Assembly (NCBI GenBank): GCA_947454735.1
Contig: CANGLK010000013.1
Coordinates: 1-35,078 of the forward strand
Direction: 5' to 3'
From: Candidatus Nanopelagicaceae bacterium
GTDB lineage: Bacteria > Actinomycetota > Actinomycetes > Nanopelagicales > Nanopelagicaceae
DNA length: 35,078 nucleotides
A program made the position numbers and the translations under genes. Below the pieces are notes generated by a model. That model was given only the letters and a program-made list of their open reading frames with translations, was not told where the DNA came from and made no database searches. This document shows positions 16,499-25,504 of the stretch, in pieces (position 1 is the stretch's first letter; the number at the start of each line of letters is the position of its first letter).

Positions 16499-16936
16499 TT
16501 ACGCCTCGTTCACGATTACTGTCTTCACCCAGAGATCACGCAAAGTGCGGTTGCCCTTTGTGAAGTAGAAAACAATCTCGAGAGTAATCCACACTATCCA
16601 TGCGATTCCGCTAGTGAGAAGGATTGCAGTTCCGACCGTTAGGGGAACAAGGAATTCGCGGATTGCCATATGGCCCCATGATGCAGGCGTGCCTGTTGTT
16701 GCGTTGAGAGTGCGCATCTTGAGAATCTTCTTGGCAGGCGTTTGCCCTTCGCCCCAGACAACGAATGACCAGATCAACCAGCCGATACCTAGTGTCAGAC
16801 CGGCAAGAACGGTATCCAAGGCATAACCGCCGAGACGGTGTGGGAACGATGCATAGCGGAGACTTGGGGCGTTCGCTGCATCAGGTGCTGGGAAAGCTGG
16901 GTAGCTGTTGGCTGAAAAAGGGGTATCGGAACTCAT
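16499..16936 (-). CDS. RDD-family membrane protein
   Basis: A 145-aa protein with a Pro/Ala-rich N-terminal tail and an RDD domain: RLGGYALD (Arg34, Asp41), a first helix to about residue 61, GEGQTPAKKILKMRT, further helices, and RTLRDLWVKTVIV at the end, which carries the second conserved Asp. RDD proteins are small membrane proteins, some linked to ion exchange, most of unknown role. No Shine-Dalgarno is visible; a minus-strand TAACAT six bases before the ATG could be a -10 box of a leaderless transcript. It is divergent from the tubulin-like operon and shares its upstream region with it. Confidence 0.85.
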   Translation of the reverse strand: MSSDTPFSANSYPAFPAPDAANAPSLRYASFPHRLGGYALDTVLAGLTLGIGWLIWSFVVWGEGQTPAKKILKMRTLNATTGTPASWGHMAIREFLVPLTVGTAILLTSGIAWIVWITLEIVFYFTKGNRTLRDLWVKTVIVNEA

Positions 16937-16988
16937 ACGGGGATGTTAGTTTCATTGATGTCTTCAATAAACATCAATTGAGTTCTTG

Positions 16989-17017
16989 TGACTGGTCATC
17001 TCTGAGACGACCAGTCA
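16989..17017. promoter_or_regulatory. inverted repeat TGACTGGTC / GACCAGTCA, likely operator
   Basis: TGACTGGTC (16989-16997) and GACCAGTCA (17009-17017) are perfect inverted repeats; the centre (TCTC..GAGA) continues the symmetry. The first arm is itself part of the palindrome TGACTGGTCA, a member of the TGACYNNTCA group. It lies between the divergent RDD gene and the tubulin-like operon, so it could control both. Confidence 0.5.
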
Positions 17018-17044
17018 GACCTTCTGGTTTAGGGAGGATATGTA

Positions 17045-17141
17045 CGTAAATGTCTAGATATTTACGCGTGGTTCCCTCAAGATTGCGCTGAGGGAAACCC
17101 AGGGTTGATGTGAGCGCTCTGAATATTTCCCGATAGCGCTC
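17045..17141 (+). promoter_or_regulatory. structured leader of the tubulin-like operon
   Basis: Three further inverted repeats follow in series: CGTAAAT / ATTTACG (17045-17051, 17060-17066), GGTTCCCTCA / TGAGGGAAACC (17070-17079, 17089-17099, one bulged A), and GAGCGCT / AGCGCTC (17112-17118, 17135-17141). The last ends exactly at the edge of the Shine-Dalgarno GGAGG (17142-17146). As RNA this would be a folded leader; I do not recognise it as a known riboswitch. Confidence 0.45.
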
Positions 17142-17154
17142 GGAGGAATTGCAC

Positions 17155-17502
17155 GTGTCTTTGGACGTTGACTATTCATCAGGTGTTGCAACCGGCACCC
17201 CAAAGAGCGCGTCGAAGCTTCCATTAATTCTTTCAGTCGCCGTAACAGTTGTGAGTATCGCAATTTACTTACTATTTCCTCACGATGGCCTCACGATGGC
17301 CATCATTGGCTATTTACTGACTCCGATTGGCGCAACGTTGGCACTTGCCCTTGGACAGAGTCTTGATGTCAGTGGGCGTAGATCGGTCTGGTATTCACCT
17401 TCTAAAGGTTTGATAACCGCACTTAAGATTTTGGCAGTTGTCGGATTTATTATCGGTGGATTACATATGTGGGATATCGCCACGATTGTTGCGGCGGCAT
17501 AA
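17155..17502 (+). CDS. three-helix membrane protein, first gene of the tubulin-like operon
   Basis: A 115-aa protein with three predicted membrane helices: LPLILSVAVTVVSIAIYLLF, LTMAIIGYLLTPIGATLALALG, and ITALKILAVVGFIIGGLHMW. The N-terminal 22 residues are hydrophilic. No family recognised. I start at the GTG at 17155, since GGAGG (17142-17146) is eight bases away; the TTG at 17149 would be only two bases from it. The stop is two bases before the VWA gene's ATG, which has no ribosome binding site of its own, so translation of the VWA gene probably depends on this one. Confidence 0.75.
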   Translation: MSLDVDYSSGVATGTPKSASKLPLILSVAVTVVSIAIYLLFPHDGLTMAIIGYLLTPIGATLALALGQSLDVSGRRSVWYSPSKGLITALKILAVVGFIIGGLHMWDIATIVAAA

Positions 17503-17504
17503 AT

Positions 17505-20312
17505 ATGAAAAAGTTAAGCGCACTTCTTCTCGCCTTTGCCCTCTCATTACTCACTTTAAGTTCATTGCCTGCGGCAGTTGCAGACGATCTCTTTCCAGCG
17601 CAATTGACAGCCCAGGGCCAGAGAGCTGTTCAACAGATTGGTGATTGTGTTAATTCGCGTCGAGATCTTCAGGTCTATTACCTCATAGATGGCTCAGGAA
17701 GTCTCAAAGAGACTGATCCCCAGAATCTTCGAGCAGAGGTGCTTGCAACTTCTCTTGAGCAACTTGCTCCAAAAGATGAATCACTCAAAGTCAGTTATGC
17801 AGTCGGAACATTTGGGTCATCATTTCGCCCGCTGAAAAGCAAGTGGACATCGATCACGGCCGGTAATGCAACTTCTGAGGCAGATTGGTTTAGAAAGACA
17901 ATTCCAGGGTTAACTGGTGAGGGAAATACCAACTGGGAGGCTGGACTCTCTGGAGCGATTAACGCTCTCGCTTCAGCTAAAGCAGCAGATCCTGGGGCAT
18001 GTCAGGTGGTTGTCTGGTTAACAGATGGTGGAATCGATGTCGGTAAGTCCAAGACCAATTACAGCTATGAAGGTGAATCAATCGGAAATATCTGTGGAAC
18101 AAATCCGATTAGTGGATCAGGTGGTGGAGACGCAATCATCGACCAATTGCGTAGTGCGAAAATAAATGTAATTGGTGTTCTGCTTCGCAACCAAGCTGTC
18201 ATGAGTGCATTACAGAGTAAAGATCCAAATGGCTATAAAGGTTTGAACTCTGCGATGTCATTTATGTTGCCGATTGTCGAAGGTAATGGATCAGTTGATG
18301 GCCTTGCATTTGATTACTCCAGTTCTTCATTTCGTTGCGGATCTTCTAATAGTGCGATGGCAGCCGGAGCCGAACTAGTAGCTTCAGATACCTTGCAATT
18401 AGGACTTCAATTCGCTCGCGTAGTTGCCCGTTCCAATAATGGTGCGCCAGCAAGTGTGTATGGCGATAATCCTGCGCACTTCATGATCGATAAAGGTGTT
18501 GCCTACTTTGATGCACTTATTGCTTCAAAGAATTGGAAGTTGGTAAATCCAAAGGGTGAAGTGATTTCATCGCCAACATCTGGTGTAAAGGCGGCGCTGT
18601 CTGCAGGTGCATATCTAGTCCGCGTACCCATCAGAAATGGTGCAGATCAAGGTGAGTGGAGTATTCAGGGAATTTCTCACACTCAAGCGGATGTATTCCT
18701 TTATAGCGGACTCCAGTTGAAGATTGCAGTTAAGAATATTGAGGCAGGAAAGCCAGTCGGAATCTCTGGACAGGTCGTAGATAAGTCCGGTAATCCAGCC
18801 GATCTCTCAATATATAAATCTTCTGACATTCGACTCACTACATTTAATGAATCAAGCGGCGTTGATGGAGAAGTCCCATTACAGCTGAATCCCGCAACGG
18901 GAACATTTTCTGGAACATTTACGCCCGCTAAGGGAATGTCGAAAGCGACATTTGATGTCTCGCTCACTCTGGTAACTCAGTCTGGAACAAAGCTATCGCC
19001 ACTAACTTTGCAGGTTGAGGCACGAGTTGCCCTACCGCCTGAGTATCCACATATCCAAGGTTCAGGATTAGAGCTAACAACTCTCACTGGCGTTGATGGA
19101 GTTGCAAAGGGAACCCTGGTCCTCGAAGGATCTAATCTCAATGATGGCCAGGTTTGTCTTTCAAATCCAGTTATCAAGATCGATCCAACCCCATCACGTA
19201 TCAACGGATTCAAGTGGAGTAAGGCGGGTGCTGGTTGCATTAACGTGCCGCAGGGAAAGACTGTGAGCGTTGACTACGAAGTCTCAAATAAAAAGCAATC
19301 AACGGGTCTAACCACCGGTGCTATTCCAGCAGTTTTTAAAGCTACTGTCATCGGCTTAGAGCCAATCGGTCAAGATATCTCGTTGACATTTGATTCGAAG
19401 ATGTTAATTAACGAGACAAAGCGTTGGGCGATTTTGATTGGGCTGATGTTGCTCGGACTGGCTATTCCGCTCGGAATTTTGTATTTCTTTGGCTGGCTCA
19501 ACTCGCGCATCATGTGGGGCGAAGGAATTCAACGTGTTGCTGTTCCAGTGTGGATTGCAGCAGATGGATCGCTCTCACGTCGCGACGGAAAACTCAGTGA
19601 CGGAATTGGCGCAGGAGCAGCAAAGGGCGAATACGACTGGAGCGGACAGGCAACCGAGCGGGTTCGCTCATTCGATGATTTCTGGAGCGATGGGTCTAAC
19701 AGTGGAACTGTCAGCGTGAAAGGTCGCGCGTCTCGTAATCCATTCGGCGATCCAGTTGTTATTGCTACAGCATCTGCCGGCACTCGCGTGATTTCTTCAC
19801 TTGGTGGTTTCCATAATGGTGGCCGCGAGGGTCGGATCGGCGTAGATGTTGGTCAGGCATGGTTTGTAGCGATTCCTGAATCTTCCATTCTTAATTCAGA
19901 ATCAGGGCCATACGAAGCGACTGCTGTTTCATATCTCCGCCACGATGCAGCAAAGGGCAATGGCCAAGCGACGGATCGCAATGCGGCAATGGGAACAAAT
20001 TCCGGCTTAGCTCTGATCGAGAATATTGCAGCAGATCTACGAAAGCCTGCAGTCGATTCGTCAAAGCCTCCAAAGCCTCCAAAGCCTGGCAAGAAAAAGA
20101 ACGGCAAAAAGGCCACAGCTGTTGTTATGCCAGCAGTCGCAAACGATCCATTTTCTGGCGGGTATGGCACCAATGATTATGGAAGTACAAGCTATGAAGC
20201 GGGCAGTGTTCCTCAAACACCTCCGAACTCAACTACTTCTTACTCAGCAGAATCAAATCCAACGCCACCATCAAGCGGCGACAATTCAAATCCTTTTGGC
20301 GGCAGTTACTAA
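17505..20312 (+). CDS. membrane-anchored von Willebrand factor A (VWA) protein
   Basis: A 935-aa protein. The signal peptide spans residues 1-26 (cut after AVA). A VWA domain follows with an intact metal site (MIDAS): Asp62-x-Ser64-x-Ser66 in LIDGSGS, Thr142 in EGNTNWEAG, Asp174 in WLTDGG. The middle part (about 300-630) looks like beta-sandwich modules. One membrane helix lies at about 641-663. The last 270 residues should be cytoplasmic and end in a basic Pro/Lys stretch (PPKPPKPGKKKNGKK) and a Ser/Asn/Gly/Pro-rich tail with two like motifs, DPFSGGY and NPFGGSY. The VWA domain would bind a ligand or partner through a divalent metal. Its tail is a good candidate for contact with the tubulin-like protein encoded 27 bases downstream; this is inference from context. 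Confidence 0.9.
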   Translation: MKKLSALLLAFALSLLTLSSLPAAVADDLFPAQLTAQGQRAVQQIGDCVNSRRDLQVYYLIDGSGSLKETDPQNLRAEVLATSLEQLAPKDESLKVSYAVGTFGSSFRPLKSKWTSITAGNATSEADWFRKTIPGLTGEGNTNWEAGLSGAINALASAKAADPGACQVVVWLTDGGIDVGKSKTNYSYEGESIGNICGTNPISGSGGGDAIIDQLRSAKINVIGVLLRNQAVMSALQSKDPNGYKGLNSAMSFMLPIVEGNGSVDGLAFDYSSSSFRCGSSNSAMAAGAELVASDTLQLGLQFARVVARSNNGAPASVYGDNPAHFMIDKGVAYFDALIASKNWKLVNPKGEVISSPTSGVKAALSAGAYLVRVPIRNGADQGEWSIQGISHTQADVFLYSGLQLKIAVKNIEAGKPVGISGQVVDKSGNPADLSIYKSSDIRLTTFNESSGVDGEVPLQLNPATGTFSGTFTPAKGMSKATFDVSLTLVTQSGTKLSPLTLQVEARVALPPEYPHIQGSGLELTTLTGVDGVAKGTLVLEGSNLNDGQVCLSNPVIKIDPTPSRINGFKWSKAGAGCINVPQGKTVSVDYEVSNKKQSTGLTTGAIPAVFKATVIGLEPIGQDISLTFDSKMLINETKRWAILIGLMLLGLAIPLGILYFFGWLNSRIMWGEGIQRVAVPVWIAADGSLSRRDGKLSDGIGAGAAKGEYDWSGQATERVRSFDDFWSDGSNSGTVSVKGRASRNPFGDPVVIATASAGTRVISSLGGFHNGGREGRIGVDVGQAWFVAIPESSILNSESGPYEATAVSYLRHDAAKGNGQATDRNAAMGTNSGLALIENIAADLRKPAVDSSKPPKPPKPGKKKNGKKATAVVMPAVANDPFSGGYGTNDYGSTSYEAGSVPQTPPNSTTSYSAESNPTPPSSGDNSNPFGGSY

Positions 20313-20339
20313 TGAAGCAAGGAAAGTAGGGGGAGAAAT

Positions 20340-23300
20340 ATGCTACGTCCATTTCTATTGGTAGGTATCGGTGGTTCCGGCGGAAAGACCTTGCGTGCAT
20401 TACGCGTTGCTCTTGAACGTAGATTGCTTGAGATTCCAGAATGGGATGGCGGCTGGCCAGATGCATGGCAGATGCTCCACCTTGATACACCTGTTGCACA
20501 GGATGGACCAGAATTTCCGGCGCCGTTCCTCGATGGAGACCTTTATCAAGGAATGGTTCCGCAGAATGTTCCCTACGAAGCACTTGTTGCAGGCATGGTT
20601 GGACAGCCACACCAAAATATTAAGCTAGATAAAGATGATATGAATAAGTATGCGGGGTGGATTCCAAACCCTGCATCCGTAGTTGTTCCTGTATCGCAAG
20701 GAGCAGGTCAATTTAGATCAATCGGAAAGACTCTCACAGTTGCTCGCCTTGAGAATGTGCAAGCATCAATCAAGAACTCTCTCATCAAGATTGGCGGCGG
20801 CGGGGGAGAGCTTTCACGATTAGCTCAGCTTCTCGGTGCAAAGTCCACAGATATCGATGAACCAGCGGTAATCGTTGTCTCTTCAATTGCTGGTGGTTCT
20901 GGAGCTGGTGCATTTATTGACGTTATTGAAGCGATTAAGTCTGCAGATAGCTCAAAGGCATGGCTACAGAAAGTCGTTGCATGGCTATACACACCTGAGG
21001 TCTTCTCAAGCGTGAAGGGTAATGATGGAACGGCGCCGAATGCACTCGGTGCAATTTCTGAGGCGATGGCAGGACTGTGGATTGGTGAAGCGTCACCAGA
21101 AACTGTTGCACTTTATAAGGGTATGAAGATCACTCCTTCATCTGGCTCTGCCTACACTCTTGGTGCGCGCTACACATTTTTGATTGGTCGCAGTAACAGC
21201 GGCGGTGTTGACTTCGGAGGTCAATCAGAAGTTTATAGTGCCATTGCTAGCTCATTGTCAGCGATGATCACCGACGATGCGGCGCAGACGGAATTCTTCA
21301 ACTATTACCTTAATAACATTGATTCAACGGGAGCAAGCGCAACAACCCTTCCTGACATGACGAATCTCTTCGACCGCTCGATTAATGCAAGTGGCAATAA
21401 TCGCCCGCCATTCCTCTCTGGAGGCTTCGCTCGCCTTTCATTGGGACGTGATCGCTTCCGTGAGTTTGCTTCAGAGCGACTTGCGCGCGATGTAGTAGAG
21501 CGCCTACTTACGCAGCACCTTCGCACACTTCCAGCAACTGATACTCGTCCAGATGCAGAGAAGCTTGACGATGCAGTGAAGAATGTGTGGGTTCAGTTCT
21601 TGGGCAACTCCGGGCTGAATGAACGAAATCCTGCCAATGACATTATTGATGCACTTCGTCCCGCAGATCGTAAGGCGCGTGCTTCTCAATTCAAGCAGGA
21701 TGCACTTGCAAAGGCAGGTGGAGGAGTTGGAAGCGATGGCTTAGATGCTGCAGGTTGGCAGACTCGCTTCCTTACTTTCTGGACTGCAGAAAAGGGTGCA
21801 TTCCTTGTCAAGGAACAAGCTGCTCGATATGAGGCATCTCGTGAATGGGTTGCGAAGATATCTGAGACTTTCCCTACGCATGTCTCTCGTTCTATCGCAC
21901 AATGGGGTCTTCCTGTAGTTGTTCGACTCCTTGAAGAGCTCGATCGCGAGATGGAGTTCTTCGTCTCCGAGTTAAAGAGTGAGATCTCTGAGAAGGAACG
22001 TGTCCTCGCAAGCCTTCAAGGGAGCGTGCATCAAGCACTCACAAAGAGCGGTCAGGCGAAAATGCCGTTGGCTCACCCTGATGTTGAAGCAGCTGCGAAT
22101 TCACTCGCGGGTGCAATCGATCTCTTTGCAAGTGAAATTGAATTACGCCAGGCTGCGATTGCAATCATTGACGATCTTCGACGCAACCTTTTACGCCCTC
22201 TCCGCGAGGCTACAAGCAATGGCTGGCAGGCACTGCAGGCACGCGTCAAGGCGAAAGAGCTTGCCGATGGTCGCGAGAATCCTTTCTACACATGGCCAGA
22301 TCCAATTACAGGTAGTTTGCCAGGTCGATTTGCGCCACCTCCTAATGAGCGTTTGCTCGTTGACGTCAAGGATTTTCCAAACGAGTTTATGCAGCTCGTA
22401 ACTAACACATTGCCAACAAATCTTCGCCAAGGTCCATCTAATGACATGGACAAGATTGCCGCGATGGCAATGCTTGGTGATGAAGCAATCACAGATGGGT
22501 CACCGAAAGTTGGATATAACCTCTTTGCTAAAGATGCCGCATGGATCCCGACGGATCACCTTTTGCAGTCAGGTTCACTATCAGGTGCTGCTTCTTCTGC
22601 GCGATTTGCGATGACAGATGATGTGGAGGTTTATCTCGACAATGCACGTAAGTGGCTTAGTCGCGATGGAAGTGCTTTTGGCAACTACCTCAAGATTTCA
22701 CTCGGCGAATATCTTGGCGATAATGGCGCTCCGCAGGGCGAGCTCACTCAACGACGTCAGGCATTTACTGAGAACATGTCTGAAATCTTAAAGCGAAGCG
22801 CACCACTTATTCAGATAAATGCCTCAATTCTTGCTTCGATCCACCCAGGTGTTGGCCAGAATGACAATCGCTTGATCTTCAGCACAATTCCATTTGAACC
22901 AGATAGCACGATGGCAGATCGCTTCAAGGCCGCCTTGAGTGCCTATGGAATAAAGGAAGCAAAGCTTGATGCAGCGATGAAGTCGCTTGGTCAAACACGC
23001 GCACAGAACATCGACATCTTCACATTCCAGGACAACCCTCTTGAGCCGATGGTCTATGACTCCATCATGCGCCCTATTGCAAATGGTTGGGCAGGTGCTT
23101 CAGGAAATATTTCTCAGCGCACGGCTTTTTGGAAATACCGCCGTGCTCGAGCACTAAGAGAATTTATCCCTGCAGATCCACAGCGCATCAGTGAGATGGT
23201 TCAGGGCTGGTTTGTTGCAACTGCAATGGGCTATTACAAGGCATCAAAGTCTGAGACCCTCGGTCCTAAGATTGAAGTGTGGTCGCAACGATACGACTGG

Positions 23301-23765
23301 GTCTCATTCCCATATCCATTGCTCTATCCAGGGAATGCTCCAGAAAAGGAGTACTTAGGATCTGTACTGGAATCCCTCTCTATCGCAATTGCTAATTGCA
23401 ACATCTCACCGAATGATCCACTTGGACCTTTGGCGCCGTATCACCGTCTCATGGAGCTCGGAAATACTGCAGAGAGTTCTGCACTTATTTCTTGGGTCAA
23501 GGATGGAATTCTTCCAGATGGAGCGCCCGAGCCAGCCGCTGATCGCGCTGGTACAAGAGGTGGTGGAGCAGTTGAGCGAAAGAACGCCCTTGTTGCATTC
23601 TTCGATAAGCAGCTAGCCAATTACAACGGCCTCTTCGCTGAATACGAGAAGAATGGAAATCCATATGTTGCGCAACGCAACTGGGAAATCAGTTCTTACA
23701 TCGTCAACGGTCTCAACATTCTCAAGCAATCTGTTGATCAGATTGAGTTGGAGTCATTTAACTAA
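20340..23765 (+). CDS. tubulin/FtsZ-superfamily protein (tubulin-like, large form)
   Basis: An 1141-aa cytoplasmic protein with no signal peptide. It opens with a glycine-rich nucleotide loop, LLVGIGGSGGKTLRALR (residues 6-22), and has the tubulin signature region VVSSIAGGSGAGAFIDVI, with GGSGAG at residues 185-190 in place of the usual GGGTGSG. This fits the bacterial tubulin-like family (Pfam Tubulin_2) described by comparative genomics as part of a membrane-remodelling system together with VWA proteins. It is about three times as long as FtsZ; residues 530-640 are strongly helical, and the C-terminal half matches nothing I know. The start has a strong GGGGGAG five bases upstream. GTP binding and polymerisation are family expectations, not shown here. 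Confidence 0.88.
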   Translation: MLRPFLLVGIGGSGGKTLRALRVALERRLLEIPEWDGGWPDAWQMLHLDTPVAQDGPEFPAPFLDGDLYQGMVPQNVPYEALVAGMVGQPHQNIKLDKDDMNKYAGWIPNPASVVVPVSQGAGQFRSIGKTLTVARLENVQASIKNSLIKIGGGGGELSRLAQLLGAKSTDIDEPAVIVVSSIAGGSGAGAFIDVIEAIKSADSSKAWLQKVVAWLYTPEVFSSVKGNDGTAPNALGAISEAMAGLWIGEASPETVALYKGMKITPSSGSAYTLGARYTFLIGRSNSGGVDFGGQSEVYSAIASSLSAMITDDAAQTEFFNYYLNNIDSTGASATTLPDMTNLFDRSINASGNNRPPFLSGGFARLSLGRDRFREFASERLARDVVERLLTQHLRTLPATDTRPDAEKLDDAVKNVWVQFLGNSGLNERNPANDIIDALRPADRKARASQFKQDALAKAGGGVGSDGLDAAGWQTRFLTFWTAEKGAFLVKEQAARYEASREWVAKISETFPTHVSRSIAQWGLPVVVRLLEELDREMEFFVSELKSEISEKERVLASLQGSVHQALTKSGQAKMPLAHPDVEAAANSLAGAIDLFASEIELRQAAIAIIDDLRRNLLRPLREATSNGWQALQARVKAKELADGRENPFYTWPDPITGSLPGRFAPPPNERLLVDVKDFPNEFMQLVTNTLPTNLRQGPSNDMDKIAAMAMLGDEAITDGSPKVGYNLFAKDAAWIPTDHLLQSGSLSGAASSARFAMTDDVEVYLDNARKWLSRDGSAFGNYLKISLGEYLGDNGAPQGELTQRRQAFTENMSEILKRSAPLIQINASILASIHPGVGQNDNRLIFSTIPFEPDSTMADRFKAALSAYGIKEAKLDAAMKSLGQTRAQNIDIFTFQDNPLEPMVYDSIMRPIANGWAGASGNISQRTAFWKYRRARALREFIPADPQRISEMVQGWFVATAMGYYKASKSETLGPKIEVWSQRYDWVSFPYPLLYPGNAPEKEYLGSVLESLSIAIANCNISPNDPLGPLAPYHRLMELGNTAESSALISWVKDGILPDGAPEPAADRAGTRGGGAVERKNALVAFFDKQLANYNGLFAEYEKNGNPYVAQRNWEISSYIVNGLNILKQSVDQIELESFN

Positions 23766-23767
23766 AA

Positions 23768-25504
23768 ATGGCGAGAAACCCTTGGCCTGGACAGGCAGCA
23801 TCCGTCATCGTTCTCCCATCAGGAAAACGAGGCGAGACGCTACTTGCAATGGCACAAAGCTGGAGCCAATCTGGAATTCTCGGACAGGCGCTGTGGGTTT
23901 TGCCGCAAGATAATCTTGCGCAATCCCATGGCCTTTCAATCGAGGCACAGATATTTGGAAAAGAGAACACCGTGTCCGTGGATCTCTTTCAACAATTGGC
24001 GCAGAATCCACTTTCAATGCTTCGTATCATTGCCATTCGACTGTTAGTCGACAAGACAGATATCGATGAAACTCAAGATGAGGTGGTTGCGGCACTTGAT
24101 AAATTAGCTAATGTCGGCGTGCCAGTTGTGGTTGGGGCTGCAGGTGGAACAAGTGCAAGCGGCACCGATATTTTGCGTATTAATATGATTATGGCCCCAA
24201 GTTGGGTTGATGAAGTTAAACACCGTTCGATTACTGAAAAACGCTGGACACATAATGTGATTATTTCCCCGGAAGACCGTACTTCTCCATGGGGTATTGA
24301 TGCATTCGTTCGTGAAGAAACAAATCTCTATGGAATTACATTGGCTAACGTTGCTTCTGCCGGCGGACTATGGATGGGTGTTCCGCGAGGAAGTTTTGAA
24401 TTTAGTAGCCACAACCGAAGCGGAATACCGGGACAGATTTGGCTTCAGCGTAGCTTCGCACGTGGCGTACTAACCGAGGGGCTGGCAACTGAGCAAGCTG
24501 TGAAAGCGATGGATTCTGCTGGAAACCCAGATTCAAATAATTTGCGTCCTGAATACGGTCTCCAACCGAGTGGAATTGCGCTCTTACCGGATGCAAAGAT
24601 TCAAGAAACGATTGCATGGATGGTTGATCGCATCTTTGAATTTGAAGATAGCGCTTTAGCCTTTCATCCGTTTGTACGCGGAGCGGAAACTAAGAAAGTT
24701 TCTTGGGGCCTCGGTAAGCAGCTAATGGAATTCCTCAAGTTTGCTTGGGATAAGACGAAGATGATTCCGATTTGGACCTTTGATGCAATCGTTGGCTGGG
24801 TGAGCCGTAAGTTCACAAAGATTTTTCAAGGTGCCGATGGAAATGCAGATGTTGATGGTCGTATTGACTTCAAGCGCCCCTTGGATGATGCTGATCGAGA
24901 GATAGAAAATTCGGTATTTGACTTGGACCGCATCAAGAACGAAGCGCTCAATCCAAAAAAGAGCGTTGAAACATCTTCCTTTGTAAGAGCGACGCCACGT
25001 CTCTGGGAACAGCAGAGAACGCTGCTATTCAGTGCACTTGACGGCTCCCAAGGGCCTGCCGGAGTTGAAATGCCAAAGAAGGAAGATCGCCAATTGATCT
25101 TTGGTCGTCTCTATGACCTACTTTTTGACGCATCTGATGATTGGCACTTACAGGGCGGCATAACAACGCCAGAGGGATTCGATTCCGATTTCATTCGAGA
25201 CCACAACGTTGTGGACTGGGAGAATCTTCTCTCGGCCGAAACTCTGTTAATTCAGACCCAGGCAGAAATAGCCCGAGTCAAAACTGAATTGGCTGCCTCA
25301 AAGAAGGCAGAAGCAGCTGAAGCTGAGATTGCTAAAAAGTCCACTGAAGCTGCGACAGCTACCGTCACCTCGACTGTGCCGGAGCAGCAAAAAGCTCCAG
25401 AAGTTGATCTAATGCAATCAGAAATGGCTCAAACCGAAAATTCTCCTGGGTTGGAAGAGAGTCCCCAAGAGAGCGAAGAAGGGGCTAGCGATGAGCAGAA
25501 GTGA
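23768..25504 (+). CDS. unrecognised 578-aa protein of the tubulin-like operon
   Basis: The gene starts two bases after the tubulin-like stop, with no clear ribosome binding site, so it is coupled to it. The N-terminal 300 residues look like an alpha/beta domain (SVIVLPSGKRGETLLAMAQ..., VPVVVGAAGGTSASG). A stretch at about 316-355 (LMEFLKFAWDKTKMIPIWTF, then DAIVGWVSRKFTKIF) is amphipathic and could lie on the membrane. The C-terminus (about 480-578) is first coiled coil (LIQTQAEIARVKTELAASKKAEAAEAE by parts), then an acidic Glu/Ser/Pro tail that is probably disordered. No family recognised. It overlaps the next gene by 14 bases. A cytoplasmic adaptor for the tubulin-like protein is the simplest guess. 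Confidence 0.8.
   Translation: MARNPWPGQAASVIVLPSGKRGETLLAMAQSWSQSGILGQALWVLPQDNLAQSHGLSIEAQIFGKENTVSVDLFQQLAQNPLSMLRIIAIRLLVDKTDIDETQDEVVAALDKLANVGVPVVVGAAGGTSASGTDILRINMIMAPSWVDEVKHRSITEKRWTHNVIISPEDRTSPWGIDAFVREETNLYGITLANVASAGGLWMGVPRGSFEFSSHNRSGIPGQIWLQRSFARGVLTEGLATEQAVKAMDSAGNPDSNNLRPEYGLQPSGIALLPDAKIQETIAWMVDRIFEFEDSALAFHPFVRGAETKKVSWGLGKQLMEFLKFAWDKTKMIPIWTFDAIVGWVSRKFTKIFQGADGNADVDGRIDFKRPLDDADREIENSVFDLDRIKNEALNPKKSVETSSFVRATPRLWEQQRTLLFSALDGSQGPAGVEMPKKEDRQLIFGRLYDLLFDASDDWHLQGGITTPEGFDSDFIRDHNVVDWENLLSAETLLIQTQAEIARVKTELAASKKAEAAEAEIAKKSTEAATATVTSTVPEQQKAPEVDLMQSEMAQTENSPGLEESPQESEEGASDEQK

Noticed and set aside
17045-17146. Leader of the tubulin-like operon as a c-di-AMP (ydaO) riboswitch
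   Set aside because: Such switches precede wall genes in actinobacteria, but the conserved GGGGAACC and GGGGUGAAUC type blocks are not found in the right order.
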